Assembly (NCBI GenBank): GCA_903845195.1
Contig: CAIMWO010000001.1
Coordinates: 1-64,000, forward strand
Origin: an uncultured Phycisphaerales bacterium
GTDB lineage: Bacteria; Planctomycetota; Phycisphaerae; WQYP01
Direction: 5' to 3'
DNA: 64,000 bases
Shown here: in pieces, positions 50,097 to 58,672 of the stretch
Layout of the letters: each line of letters opens with the position of its first letter
How positions within the stretch are numbered: position 1 is the first letter of the stretch
Made by a program: the position numbers and the translations under genes
The notes under the pieces: model-generated
Told to the model about the DNA's origin: nothing
Databases searched by the model: none
The model's input: only the letters and a program-made list of their open reading frames with translations

Positions 50097-51080
50097 TTAC
50101 GCCACGGGCGTTTTTTCCCTTGCCGCGTCGACCACTTCCTTTACCACGCCGATGCGCGCGGTCGCTTTTTCCCGCAAGGCATGGTTCTCCTGAACCAGTT
50201 TCAATGTGTCGACGAGCAGTTCTCTCACCTCGCCGACGACGGTCATCGAATATTTTCGTGGTTCATCCCACGCCGCCTTGACGTTCGGAGTAGGCTGCAA
50301 GATGGTCTGTCGGGCGATCTTCCGCCATTCGTTAAGCACGGACTGCTCGTGGTGCAGATCGTTCACCAGCGACATGATGGTCCGCATCTGTTCAATGCGC
50401 ATGCCCAGCGTCTGCAACTGCGTCAGGATCGGGGTCGAATCGTGATTCAATTCGTCCATGAATTCTTCGAACGGCTCGGGTAAGTTTTTTCCCACCGCCA
50501 GGATTCCCAACCCACAGCCATAGGGTACGTTGAATCCGCGATAGCTGGTCGAGAGTTCCTCCCAGAGTTTCCACACGCCAAAATCCCGCTCTCTTACGGC
50601 CGTGTCATGAAAGAGCACCACGGCACGATCGCTGAGTTTCGGTTGCCATGCTTCAAAGTCGGCCTTGACGGCCGAGTAGGTGTGATGGCCGTCGATATGC
50701 AGAAGGTCGATCGAACCGTTGGCGAATTGCCTCCGCGCGTCCATGAAATCCGATTTCAAAAGCGTGGAAAAGGTTCCGTACAGCGGGTCGTGAGTCAGCG
50801 CGAGTTCCTTGAGCACATTGGGGCCATAGAATCCTGCATGGGCGTCACCATTCCAGTTATCTACGGCGGTGCAATGGGTAGCGGTGTTGCATTTTGCCAC
50901 GGCCTGGCAGAAGGCCATATACGAGTCGCCGCGAAAGGTGCCCAGTTCCACGAAAACGCGCGGCTGAAGCATCTTGATCAGCACCGCCGCCATGGGGATA
51001 TGATAGATCCATGCGGAATTGTGCGTAATCCACAGCGGCGTATCGGTCGCTTCCAGGTAATCGCTCAGGTTAAAACGCAT
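50097..51080 (-). CDS. Class I SAM-dependent methyltransferase (Methyltransf_24 type)
   Basis: The 327-residue protein has a Rossmann methyltransferase core: VFVELGTFRGDSYMAFC (SAM-binding motif I), then VDNWNGD and IDLLHIDGHHTYSAVKADFEAW, typical of CmcI/Methyltransf_24 proteins often found in polysaccharide or glycan-modifying loci. The C-terminal 90 residues are helical and probably a coiled coil (LNEWRKIARQ...LVQENHALREKATARI). Substrate is unknown. It is isolated between GH38 and the MgtC/DUF4010 gene. Confidence 0.8.
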   Translation of the reverse strand: MRFNLSDYLEATDTPLWITHNSAWIYHIPMAAVLIKMLQPRVFVELGTFRGDSYMAFCQAVAKCNTATHCTAVDNWNGDAHAGFYGPNVLKELALTHDPLYGTFSTLLKSDFMDARRQFANGSIDLLHIDGHHTYSAVKADFEAWQPKLSDRAVVLFHDTAVRERDFGVWKLWEELSTSYRGFNVPYGCGLGILAVGKNLPEPFEEFMDELNHDSTPILTQLQTLGMRIEQMRTIMSLVNDLHHEQSVLNEWRKIARQTILQPTPNVKAAWDEPRKYSMTVVGEVRELLVDTLKLVQENHALREKATARIGVVKEVVDAAREKTPVA

Positions 51081-51233
51081 GCGTACTCACTTCTGAAATG
51101 ACAATCCTTCTTCATCGTCTATTCCTGCGGCGGTACCGTAATGATTCACGCACCTTGCTCTGCCTTGCCGAATTGTTTTTCTAGGGATCGTCACGACTTA
51201 CGATGGCGCGTCCCCTCTTGAGGTCATAGCCCC

Positions 51234-52484
51234 ATGGATACACAGGAAACCCTGATCCTTCTGGCGATATCTCTAGGCCTTGGCCTGCTCGTGGGGATGC
51301 AGCGCGAGCGGAGAGGTTCTGAGCTCGCGGGTATTCGAACGTTCACCCTGATTGCGCTATTGGGTACACTTTCGGCGCTGGTGGCCAAGACGGCGGGAAT
51401 CTGGGTGATCCCCTCGGTCGGGCTGGGGCTGGCGTGCATTCTGGCTGTTGGGGTTTACAACCAGGGGCGTGTCGAGCCCGGCAAGAACCTGGGGCTGACC
51501 ACGGAAGTTGCGGCTCTGGTGATGTTCTCGCTGGGGGCTTATCTGGTAGGAGGAGATCGTACGGTCGCAGTGGTCACCGCCGGCAGCGTCGCGCTGTTGC
51601 TTCATTGGAAAGATCCGATGCACAACTTCGTACGCCGAATGAGCGACAAGGATGTTCGCGCCATCATGCGATTCGTCCTCATCACGGTGGTCATTCTTCC
51701 CATTTTGCCAAACGAAAAGTACGGACCCTATCAGGTCCTCAACCCGTTTGAAATCTGGCTGGTGGTCGTTCTCGTCGTCAGCGTCTCGCTTGGCGGCTAT
51801 GTCCTCTACAAACTGGTTCCGCCAAGTACCGGGACGCTTTTGGGCGGCGCTATCGGGGGGCTGATTTCTTCCACCGCCACCACCGTCTCCTATGCCCGGC
51901 GTACGCGAGAGAACCCCGAGTCCGCGCCACTAGCTGCGCAGGCCATCATGATCGCAACGCTTCTGTCCACCATGCGTGTGATGATCCTCTTTTCCATTTT
52001 CGCATCGAGTTTTGCGCTGCAGACGCTTCCGCCGTTTTTGGCCACGTGCTTCGTCATGGGAGCGGTTACGTTTTGGATGTGGCTTTGGGACCGGGGCGCG
52101 AAGACTGTCCAGCCAGAACCTGGCAACCCTGCCGAGCTCTTTTCCGCCATCGTCTTTGGCTTGCTCTATGCGGTCATTAAGCTGGCCACAGCGTGGGGAA
52201 AAGACTATTTCGGACAGGCGGGCCTCTACGGCATCGGCGTCATTTCGGGCCTGACCGATCTGGACGCGATCACGCTTTCCGTTGCCGGCATGACGGGCAA
52301 CGCTACGATTCTTCCGCAGCTTGCGTGGCGCATCGTCCTTGTCGCCACCATGTCCAATCTGGCCTTCAAGTTCGGCTGCGTCATGGTCCTAGGGACGCCC
52401 AGGCTGGTCCGGCTGGTTGGGCTTCTCTTCGGCATCTCCGCGGTGGGCATTATCGCCATCATGCTTTTTTGGCCAAAATTTTAG
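51234..52484 (+). CDS. MgtC-N / DUF4010 polytopic membrane protein
   Basis: The 416-residue inner-membrane protein has about 11-12 hydrophobic segments. The start (AISLGLGLLVGMQRERRGSELAGIRTFTLIALLGTLSAL) is the MgtC-like N-terminal domain with its RxRR/AGIRTF motif. The second half (GAIGGLISSTATTVSYARRTRE...GLTDLDAITLSV) is DUF4010. The family is thought to act in ion or metal homeostasis. The transported ion is not known. Confidence 0.88.
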   Translation: MDTQETLILLAISLGLGLLVGMQRERRGSELAGIRTFTLIALLGTLSALVAKTAGIWVIPSVGLGLACILAVGVYNQGRVEPGKNLGLTTEVAALVMFSLGAYLVGGDRTVAVVTAGSVALLLHWKDPMHNFVRRMSDKDVRAIMRFVLITVVILPILPNEKYGPYQVLNPFEIWLVVVLVVSVSLGGYVLYKLVPPSTGTLLGGAIGGLISSTATTVSYARRTRENPESAPLAAQAIMIATLLSTMRVMILFSIFASSFALQTLPPFLATCFVMGAVTFWMWLWDRGAKTVQPEPGNPAELFSAIVFGLLYAVIKLATAWGKDYFGQAGLYGIGVISGLTDLDAITLSVAGMTGNATILPQLAWRIVLVATMSNLAFKFGCVMVLGTPRLVRLVGLLFGISAVGIIAIMLFWPKF

Positions 52485-52845
52485 ATGGTCGAACTCCGGA
52501 ACTGGCCGAGACTTAGAATTAAATAAAAATTATATGGATATCATGGTCTTTTTATCTTGACAACCTTTCGGAATCGAAGAGAATGGTCGAACAAATAGGT
52601 ATTTTGTATGGTCATGTGAGGAAAAATAATACTTGAAATCTACTTGTTCGCTGCGACAATGCTCTGATTCCTAGTCGGGACATTTCTCAATAGCAACCCT
52701 TTCCCGGCGTCCAAAGGCTCCAGTCAAGTCTTGGCATATTTGTGGGCATCAGCATTTTGGCGACACAGTTCACGGTCGTTTCTTCATGTGGGATCTTCGA
52801 CGCTTCAAAATCTAACCACGCTTAGCCGGCAAAGTGGAGTGCGTT
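52485..52845. other. Intergenic region upstream of the redox operon
   Basis: These 360 AT-richer bases separate the MgtC/DUF4010 gene from the Tat-exported iron-sulfur protein. Apart from a promoter candidate at 52558-52585 I see no gene, repeat or riboswitch. A long untranslated leader of about 250 bases is implied if that promoter is used. Confidence 0.5.
52558..52585 (+). promoter_or_regulatory. Candidate promoter of the FeS-NrfD-cytochrome operon
   Basis: A perfect TTGACA (52558-52563) is followed 16 bases later by GAGAAT (52580-52585, four of six) in the AT-rich region upstream of the operon. Confidence 0.4.
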
Positions 52846-53757
52846 ATGGCTAATGATCGACGTGACTTTCTTAAACGAGGCCTGATGACCGCCACGGCGG
52901 CGGTTGCCGGAGCCTCGGCCTTCAAAGCCATTCAAGCTGCCGCCAAGCCGAATGTGTCGCTCCCCGTTCTGATGCCGGGAGGAATGATCGGTCACGTATC
53001 TCCAAGTGCGATCTCGTCTCATACACACATGCCACCAGCTGCCGACCCCACCGGACGCAACGGTGTGCCCGGTCGCCGCTGGATCATGGTGATCGATCTG
53101 GCCAAGTGCGACGGTTGCGGAAAATGCACCGAAGCCTGCGGCAAAGCGCATTTCATTCCTCCCGGCCGCCAATGGATTCCCGTTCTAGTGATGCCTGGCG
53201 AGGGGCTTTCCGCACCCGAATACTTCCCGCGGCCCTGCTTCCATTGCGATAACCCACCTTGCACCAAGGTCTGTCCCGTCAACGCCACATACAAGACTCA
53301 GGATGGGACTGTTCTTATCGACAATGAGCGTTGCATCGGGTGTCGGTTCTGCATCGCCGCCTGCCCGTATGGCGCACGATCTTTCAATTGGGGTCCACCT
53401 GAAGATCCTCCCGAGGCCGCGAAAAGAGGCTATTCGCCGGAGTGGGGCTATCCGCGGCGCATTGGCACGGTCGAAAAGTGCGACTTCTGCCCCGATCACG
53501 CGGCGATGGGCATGCTGCCCCACTGTTCTTCCGGCTGCCCCATGGGTGCGATCTATTTCGGCGACCAGAACGAGGACGCCGTCACCAATTCCGGCGGAGA
53601 GACGCTTCGGTTGTCCAAGTTGCTGCGCGACCGCTCGGCATATCGCCATCTGGAGAATCTTGGCACAGAACCCCGCGTCTATTATCTCCCGCCGGCCAAT
53701 CGCCAATATCCGGCTCCCGGTGAGACCAAGGCAGACGCCAAGAAAGGCGGCGCATGA
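52846..53757 (+). CDS. Tat-exported four-cluster [4Fe-4S] electron-transfer subunit
   Basis: The 303-residue protein starts with a twin-arginine signal (NDRRDFLKRGLMTATAAVAGA), so it folds in the cytoplasm and is exported by Tat. Four cysteine groups follow in the PsrB/NrfC/DmsB order: CDGCGKCTEAC, CFHCDNPPCTKVCP, CIGCRFCIAACP and CDFC...CSSGCP. It should relay electrons on the periplasmic face to or from the NrfD subunit encoded next, with which it overlaps by four bases. No molybdopterin or other catalytic subunit is encoded nearby. ATG 52846 is preferred to the in-frame GTG at 52834 because it fits the Tat signal. Confidence 0.9.
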   Translation: MANDRRDFLKRGLMTATAAVAGASAFKAIQAAAKPNVSLPVLMPGGMIGHVSPSAISSHTHMPPAADPTGRNGVPGRRWIMVIDLAKCDGCGKCTEACGKAHFIPPGRQWIPVLVMPGEGLSAPEYFPRPCFHCDNPPCTKVCPVNATYKTQDGTVLIDNERCIGCRFCIAACPYGARSFNWGPPEDPPEAAKRGYSPEWGYPRRIGTVEKCDFCPDHAAMGMLPHCSSGCPMGAIYFGDQNEDAVTNSGGETLRLSKLLRDRSAYRHLENLGTEPRVYYLPPANRQYPAPGETKADAKKGGA

Positions 53758-55103
53758 GCAGTCCAGCATTCAATTCGCACGGTCCGCTTGCATCCACAGA
53801 CGCCCAGGTCACCGATGATCTGATTGCCACGCTGGGCCGGCCGTCTTTATTCCATAAAACATGGGTGATCTCACTGGCGCTGGTGGCGCTCTGGGGCGCC
53901 GTCTGTTACCTTTATCAGGTAAAGAATGGATTGGCCGTCACGGCGATGAACGATTACTTCTGCTGGGGCGTGTACATTATCAACTTCGTGTTTTTCATCG
54001 GGATCTCGATGGCCGGTACGCTCATCTCGGCGATGTTGCGGCTCACGGGCGCGGAGTGGCGGCGCCCCATCACGCGCATGGCTGAGGGAATCACCCTCTT
54101 CGCCCTGATGATCGCCGGGCCCATGATCATCATCGATATGGGCCGGCCCGACCGCTTTCTCCACGTGCTTCTATACGGCCGGCTGCAATCGCCCATTCTT
54201 TGGGATGTGCTCTCATTGACCACCTACATGGCCGGCAGCACGATCTACCTTTACCTGCCGCTGATTCCCGATATGGCGATTCTGCGCGACCATTCCACAA
54301 ATTTTTCTCCCTGGCGCCGGCGCCTTTACACCATTCTCGCCCTCGGCTGGAAGGGCTCGCCGGCACAGCACCACGCTTTGGAACGCGCCCTGTCGGTGAT
54401 GGCCGTGGTCATCATTCCGGTGGCGGTATCCATTCACACCGTGACGGCATGGATCTTCGGCATGACCCTGCGTCCCGGCTGGCATTCCACGATCATCGGA
54501 CCGGATTTTGTCGTCGGTGCGCTCTACTCAGGCATCGCGGCGGTCATCGTGGCGATGGCCATCTTCCGCAAGGCGTTTCATCTCGAGGACTATCTCAAGC
54601 TCGAGCATTTCAAGAAGCTTGGGCTGCTTCTCCTGGCGGTGGGCATCGCCTATCTCTATTTCACCGTGAATAACTTTGCCGGCTCCACTTACGTCACCGG
54701 TACTGAAGAGCGTTCGCTGCTGCAATCCATCTTCGGCGGTACCTATGCCATCCAGTTTTGGACGATGGTTATTGTCGGACTGCTGGTTCCGTGTCTCCTG
54801 TTGGCGCTGCCGTGGACGCGCACACTGGCCGGGATCGTCTTCGCGTCGGTGCTCATCAACATCGGCATGTGGCTGATGCGTTTTATCATTATTGTCCCCA
54901 CCCTGTCGGTTCCGTTTATGCCGACGCCGGTGGGCAAGCACCTAGCGTATGTGCCGACGTTCGTGGAATGGTCCATTACCTTCGGCGGTTTTGCGGCTTT
55001 TGGTCTGCTCTACACGCTTTTCTCCAAAGTGTTCCCCATCATCTCCATCTGGGAAATCATCGAGGGTCGCGCGGTTGCCGCGGCCGTAGAAAGAAAGCAT
55101 TGA
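53754..55103 (+). CDS. NrfD/PsrC-family membrane quinone subunit
   Basis: The 449-residue integral membrane protein of the NrfD/PsrC family has about 10 helices (for example YFCWGVYIINFVFFIGISMAGTLISAML near residues 60-90 and MIAGPMIIIDMGRPDRFLHVL). The latter segment is the conserved quinone-site region. It probably exchanges electrons between menaquinone and the exported FeS protein. The start overlaps the preceding stop (ATGA), so they are translationally coupled. It resembles the ActC subunit of alternative complex III, but ActA and ActB are missing. Confidence 0.92.
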   Translation: MSSPAFNSHGPLASTDAQVTDDLIATLGRPSLFHKTWVISLALVALWGAVCYLYQVKNGLAVTAMNDYFCWGVYIINFVFFIGISMAGTLISAMLRLTGAEWRRPITRMAEGITLFALMIAGPMIIIDMGRPDRFLHVLLYGRLQSPILWDVLSLTTYMAGSTIYLYLPLIPDMAILRDHSTNFSPWRRRLYTILALGWKGSPAQHHALERALSVMAVVIIPVAVSIHTVTAWIFGMTLRPGWHSTIIGPDFVVGALYSGIAAVIVAMAIFRKAFHLEDYLKLEHFKKLGLLLLAVGIAYLYFTVNNFAGSTYVTGTEERSLLQSIFGGTYAIQFWTMVIVGLLVPCLLLALPWTRTLAGIVFASVLINIGMWLMRFIIIVPTLSVPFMPTPVGKHLAYVPTFVEWSITFGGFAAFGLLYTLFSKVFPIISIWEIIEGRAVAAAVERKH

Positions 55104-55116
55104 TCTGGAGTCTCAT

Positions 55117-55683
55117 TTGAAACTGGTTCGCCTCGACCTCGGTCTGCTCGCGATCTTGTTCGGCCTCGCGCCGGCACTCGCTGCTGACATGCCGGACACC
55201 AGCACGGCTCCCGCGGCCACGCGGCCGTCGGCCGTCATTACCCTGGCGACAAAAGTTGAAGACGGTCAAAAAGAGATTTTTGCCACAGTGACGGTCAACG
55301 GCAAGCCGTTGGAAAACGCCAATGTGTCGTTCTCCGCGCCGCGCACGTTTGGAAAATTGATTCTGGGAACGGATCAGACGCTCGATGACGGTACGGCCGC
55401 GATTGCCTTTCCTTCGGATCTTCCCGGTGACGCCGAAGGAAATTTGAATATTTCCGCTGAAATTCTCTCGCCAGCCGCTTACGCAGGCGCGCATAATGAG
55501 GCCCGCATGTCTGGCGGAAAAACACGCACACCCGCGGGTGATGCTTATCCGCGTGCTCTTTGGTCTCCCAACGCCCCGCGCGGTCTTATTGCCGTGATCG
55601 TCCTCCTCGTGGCCGGCGCCTGGGGATCATATCTCTTCGTGTTGTTCCAGTTGAGAGCCATTCGTAAAGGAGCTGATTCATGA
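55117..55683 (+). CDS. Ig-like/carboxypeptidase-regulatory-like membrane-anchored protein
   Basis: The 188-residue protein has a signal peptide (MKLVRLDLGLLAILFGLAPALA), a beta-sandwich-like segment (VTVNGKPLENANVSFSAPRTFGKLILGTDQTLDDGTAAIAFP) and a C-terminal transmembrane helix (GLIAVIVLLVAGAWGSYLFVLF). It starts with TTG 55117, supported by GGAG 6 bases upstream and by the signal peptide. Its stop overlaps the cytochrome start (ATGA). It may be an assembly or docking part of the redox complex. Confidence 0.8.
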   Translation: MKLVRLDLGLLAILFGLAPALAADMPDTSTAPAATRPSAVITLATKVEDGQKEIFATVTVNGKPLENANVSFSAPRTFGKLILGTDQTLDDGTAAIAFPSDLPGDAEGNLNISAEILSPAAYAGAHNEARMSGGKTRTPAGDAYPRALWSPNAPRGLIAVIVLLVAGAWGSYLFVLFQLRAIRKGADS

Positions 55684-56153
55684 GCATCCGTTGGAACCGC
55701 TTGAGCATGGTCACGGCCCTGCTGGCGGGCGGGTTTGTGACTGCGGTATGGATGACGCCGGTGCTGAACGCAGCGGCGAACGATGAGCCGTGGAAGGCGC
55801 CGGCGCGCGCATCACGTAAGCAGAATCCCATTGCCGCCGATGAGAAATCCATCGCCACGGGCAAGGCGATGTATGCGCAGAACTGCCTTTCCTGTCATGG
55901 GGCAACGGGCAAAGGCGATGGTCCTGCGGCCAAGGATCTCGAAAAGAATCCCGGCAACCTCGCCAATCCTGCACTGTGGGATCAGACTGACGGCGCCTTG
56001 TTCTGGAAACTCACCGAAGGCCGCAAGCCCATGCCTTCGTTTGATAAGACGCTGTCCGAGAACGATCGTTGGAACGTCATCAATTACGTGCGAACGCTGG
56101 CGCCAAAACCTGCCGGCGCTGCCAGTCAACCCACTAAAGACGGAGGTAACTAA
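55680..56153 (+). CDS. Monoheme class I cytochrome c
   Basis: The 157-residue protein has an N-terminal membrane/signal segment (SMVTALLAGGFVTAVWMTPVL), then heme site CLSCHGATGKGDG and a distal methionine in RKPMPSFDKTLSENDRWNVINYVRTL. The pattern is that of class I cytochromes c of cbb3/NrfD-type modules. It accepts or donates electrons in the periplasm, presumably to the FeS-NrfD pair. The last base of its stop codon is the first base of the porin start. Confidence 0.92.
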   Translation: MSIRWNRLSMVTALLAGGFVTAVWMTPVLNAAANDEPWKAPARASRKQNPIAADEKSIATGKAMYAQNCLSCHGATGKGDGPAAKDLEKNPGNLANPALWDQTDGALFWKLTEGRKPMPSFDKTLSENDRWNVINYVRTLAPKPAGAASQPTKDGGN

Positions 56154-57580
56154 TGAATCCATCCTCTCGATCACGCGTTGTGGCATTCGCAGCCGTCATC
56201 GCGGCCCTCGGTGCTGGATCAGCGTTTGCGGCAGATCCGCCGCCTGCGGATAACGCGCCGGTCACGCGCGCGGAGTATGAAGCCTTGAAAAAGGAACTGC
56301 TTGAAACGAAGCAGGAGATTCAGCAGCTCCGCAAGGAACGTGCGGCTAATGCGGGCGGCGCCCAGGCGGGTCCGGCCGCAAGCACCGACGAAATCACGGA
56401 GCTACGCAAGGAAGTTTCCGACCTTCGCAAAGCCCGGGAGGCCGACGTCAAGGAGGCCGAAGACGAGCGCGATCAGATCATGCAGATCGTCAAGGACGTG
56501 CAGAATCAGGCCAATGCCAACGCTGCGGGGACCACCAAACTGCTGATCACCGGCGATGCCGACGTGGGCTTTACCGCCGTTCGCGGTCATCCGTCCACGT
56601 TTGAAGCAGGATTTGCGCCGCGCTTCCTCTGGGAGATCAATGACAAGCTCTATTTTGATGGCGCGCTGGATATCGGCTTCGATGACAACGGCAACACTTC
56701 CGTCGAGCTGATGATTGCATCACTGAATTACATCGTCAACGATTACCTGACCGTTGGCGCGGGTGAATTCGTGGCACAGTTCGCCGCCTATCACCGCTAT
56801 TTCGATCCCTCGTGGATCAACAAGCTTCCGGATGATCCGCTGGTCTTCAGCGATGGCGGCCTGGCGCCCGAATCGGTCATGGGCGCATACATGAGCGGCG
56901 CTTATCCGATCAATCGTGATATGCGGATCAACTATGCCGCGTACATCAGCAACGGCGCACAAATCGATTTCACCAACGGGTCTCTCGATCACGGCAATCG
57001 AAACGATTCCAACAACAATAAGGCGGTGGGCGGGCGCATCGGTTTTGTTCCGATCCCGCAGCTGGAAATCGGTTACTCGATGCAGTACGGCCAGGTTCAT
57101 CCGGAAAACTTCGACCCCGGCACCGGCCCGATCGATTCGCCGCGCGTTAGTGCGTTCCTGCAGGCGGTCGATTTCAATTATGTGCGGCCGATCGACCAGA
57201 TCGCGGGCGTCCTGACCCTGCGTGCGGAATGGGTCTTCTCGCATGTCGGGAACACCACGGCGCCCGGCGGCGATCCGATCCTGCATGACAACGATCGCAA
57301 CGGCGGCTATGCAATGATCGCCTATCGACCCTCCATGGCATCGAATAAGATCCTGCGGAACTTTGAATTCATCTTCCGTTACGATCGTCTGGATATTCCC
57401 GGCGGGCAGTTTGCGGATCCGACGGCCCCCAATGGCGATTCGCACGAGCAGCGGTTCACCTATGGCATCGACTACTGGCTGAACGCTCAAACCGTCGTGA
57501 AATTTGCGTATGAATGTGATGAACAAGCTCACCTGCCCGGTGCTAGCGCCTATCTGTTCCAGGTCGGCGTAGGATTCTAA
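56153..57580 (+). CDS. Outer-membrane porin with N-terminal coiled coil
   Basis: The 475-residue protein has a signal peptide ending AFAADPP, a heptad-like coiled coil (YEALKKELLETKQEIQQLRKERA; ITELRKEVSDLRKAREADVKEAEDER) at about 40-125, then a beta-barrel pattern with alternating aromatic and Gly-rich strands. The C-terminal strand ends YLFQVGVGF, where the terminal Phe is the outer-membrane insertion signature. It resembles OprP/phosphate-selective-type porins. Its place in an electron-transfer operon is unusual. Confidence 0.88.
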   Translation: MNPSSRSRVVAFAAVIAALGAGSAFAADPPPADNAPVTRAEYEALKKELLETKQEIQQLRKERAANAGGAQAGPAASTDEITELRKEVSDLRKAREADVKEAEDERDQIMQIVKDVQNQANANAAGTTKLLITGDADVGFTAVRGHPSTFEAGFAPRFLWEINDKLYFDGALDIGFDDNGNTSVELMIASLNYIVNDYLTVGAGEFVAQFAAYHRYFDPSWINKLPDDPLVFSDGGLAPESVMGAYMSGAYPINRDMRINYAAYISNGAQIDFTNGSLDHGNRNDSNNNKAVGGRIGFVPIPQLEIGYSMQYGQVHPENFDPGTGPIDSPRVSAFLQAVDFNYVRPIDQIAGVLTLRAEWVFSHVGNTTAPGGDPILHDNDRNGGYAMIAYRPSMASNKILRNFEFIFRYDRLDIPGGQFADPTAPNGDSHEQRFTYGIDYWLNAQTVVKFAYECDEQAHLPGASAYLFQVGVGF

Positions 57581-57590
57581 GGAGGTAACC

Positions 57591-57923
57591 ATGGCCATCT
57601 CTGTTTCAAGAAGTTTCATCGCGCTGGGCGTGCTCGCCTCGGGAATTTCCCTGGGTGTGCTCGGCTGCAGCGTCGCCAATTCGCACGATACCGCAACCAC
57701 CACCACTAATGCCCCGACCACTTCCGTGGCCGGCGGCGTTTCGGAGAAGGGCGGCGCCGAGTTGTGGGCCGAGACTTGCTCCCGCTGTCATAACCTGCGT
57801 TCGCCTTCCTCGTACAGTGCGGTCCAATGGCAGGTGGCGATCCACGACATGCGCGTTCGCGCCAACCTCACTGGCGAAGATCAGCGGAAGGTCCTCGAGT
57901 TCATGAAGTCTGCGAGCAAGTAA
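57591..57923 (+). CDS. Cytochrome c lipoprotein
   Basis: This 110-residue protein has a lipoprotein signal (RSFIALGVLASGISLGVLGC, lipobox VLGC) and one heme-c motif CSRCHN. The C-terminal part (WQVAIHDMRVRANLTGEDQRKVLEFMKSA) supplies a likely distal Met. It should be attached to the outer or inner membrane and follows the porin by ten bases with a full AAGGAGGTAA ribosome site. It is the last gene of the redox operon. Confidence 0.9.
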   Translation: MAISVSRSFIALGVLASGISLGVLGCSVANSHDTATTTTNAPTTSVAGGVSEKGGAELWAETCSRCHNLRSPSSYSAVQWQVAIHDMRVRANLTGEDQRKVLEFMKSASK

Positions 57924-57945
57924 CCCGGTAGTCACAAATACCCAG

Positions 57946-57984
57946 CGTCACCAGTTCCGCTTCCGGCGGGACTGGTGACGTTTT
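57946..57984 (+). terminator. Intrinsic terminator of the redox operon
   Basis: CGTCACCAGTTCCGC (57946-57960) pairs with GCGGGACTGGTGACG (57966-57980) with one G-U pair, loop TTCCG, followed by TTTT at 57981-57984. Confidence 0.9.
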
Positions 57985-58013
57985 CGTTCCTGAAGGAAAT
58001 AATTATCGCCTAC

Positions 58014-58048
58014 AAAAAAGAAAGCCCAAGGCAACGCGCCTCAGGCTT
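58014..58048 (-). terminator. Intrinsic terminator of the small membrane-protein gene
   Basis: On the minus strand an 11-bp stem with two G-U pairs (58038-58048 with 58022-58032) and a 5-base loop is followed, after two bases, by six U residues (58014-58019 read as A on the plus strand). It supports a real minus-strand gene upstream at 58169-58351. Confidence 0.75.
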
Positions 58049-58168
58049 CCTATCCCCGGCAAAGTAATTGTCGAGTTTCCTGTTACCGCGACGGCTTTGG
58101 TCGCCGCGGAATCGAAACTTCAAGACTCTGCTTTCTCTCCCTTGCTCTCCACAACTCCCCAGGTCACG

Positions 58169-58351
58169 CTAATTCAGCAGCAGGCTCGCTGTCCATGCCA
58201 ACGCCACCGGCACCACCAGCAGCGAAGCGACGCAGATGCCGAACACCCACATGAAATTCCGTGTGAGCGTCAGCGGAGGCATCTCGGGCAACCGCATTTC
58301 CGGCGCTGCTGATCTTTCGATCAGGCCCTCAACACTATCGATACTTCGCAT
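58169..58351 (-). CDS. Small single-pass membrane protein
   Basis: The 60-residue product has a polar, acidic and Pro-rich start (MRSIDSVEGLIERSAAPEMRLPEMPPLTL) and a C-terminal helix (FMWVFGICVASLLVVPVALAWTASLLL). ATG 58351 has GGAG 7 bases upstream; ATG 58363 with GAGGG is an alternative. A proper terminator follows at 58014-58048. The function is unknown. Confidence 0.65.
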   Translation of the reverse strand: MRSIDSVEGLIERSAAPEMRLPEMPPLTLTRNFMWVFGICVASLLVVPVALAWTASLLLN

Positions 58352-58363
58352 CGCAAACTCCAT

Positions 58364-58672
58364 TCAACCCTCGCTTGCGATTTCTAACCTATATTCCATC
58401 ACGAGCACACGCTCGTGCATGGAGGTGATAATGCGAATCCCGTGCCAATTGGCTGATTACCTTCGCATCGCTCTGTAAGTGGTGACAAATAAATTGCTTA
58501 TGGGCGATCATTGAATGACCTCTGCCGTTTCATTCATGCTCATCTTCACGGCAGGGACAGGGCATATGAGTATTTTTCAATATGTTTCCTGCTCAACTGT
58601 TACGCATGTTTTCCGCGGTGTCAGCCGTTATCATTTCTCTGGCAACGACTTAACTTCGCAAAAGGACGGCCC
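58364..58672. other. Divergent region with hairpin and a short frame
   Basis: About 310 bases lie between the small membrane protein (minus) and the aldo/keto reductase (plus). They contain the hairpin CACGAGC/GCTCGTG (58400-58417), immediately followed by GGAGGTGATA and a 15-codon frame (58431-58478). I saw no other gene and no clear -35/-10 pair. Confidence 0.5.
58431..58478 (+). CDS. Possible 15-residue leader peptide
   Basis: ATG 58431 follows GGAGGTGATA (58421-58430), an almost ideal Shine-Dalgarno. It reads MRIPCQLADYLRIAL before TAA at 58476-58478. A 7-bp hairpin precedes the ribosome site. The frame lies about 190 bases upstream of the aldo/keto reductase gene. It may be a leader peptide, a tiny protein or fortuitous; the ribosome site is the main argument. 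Confidence 0.35.
   Translation: MRIPCQLADYLRIAL

Noticed and set aside
52485-52845. A riboswitch or sigma-54 promoter upstream of the redox operon
   Set aside because: TGGCATATTTGTGG lacks the invariant GC of a -12 element, and no known aptamer core is recognisable.
57985-58168. tRNA or small RNA gene after the redox operon
   Set aside because: The only structures are two intrinsic terminators for the flanking convergent genes; no cloverleaf or T-loop motif was seen.
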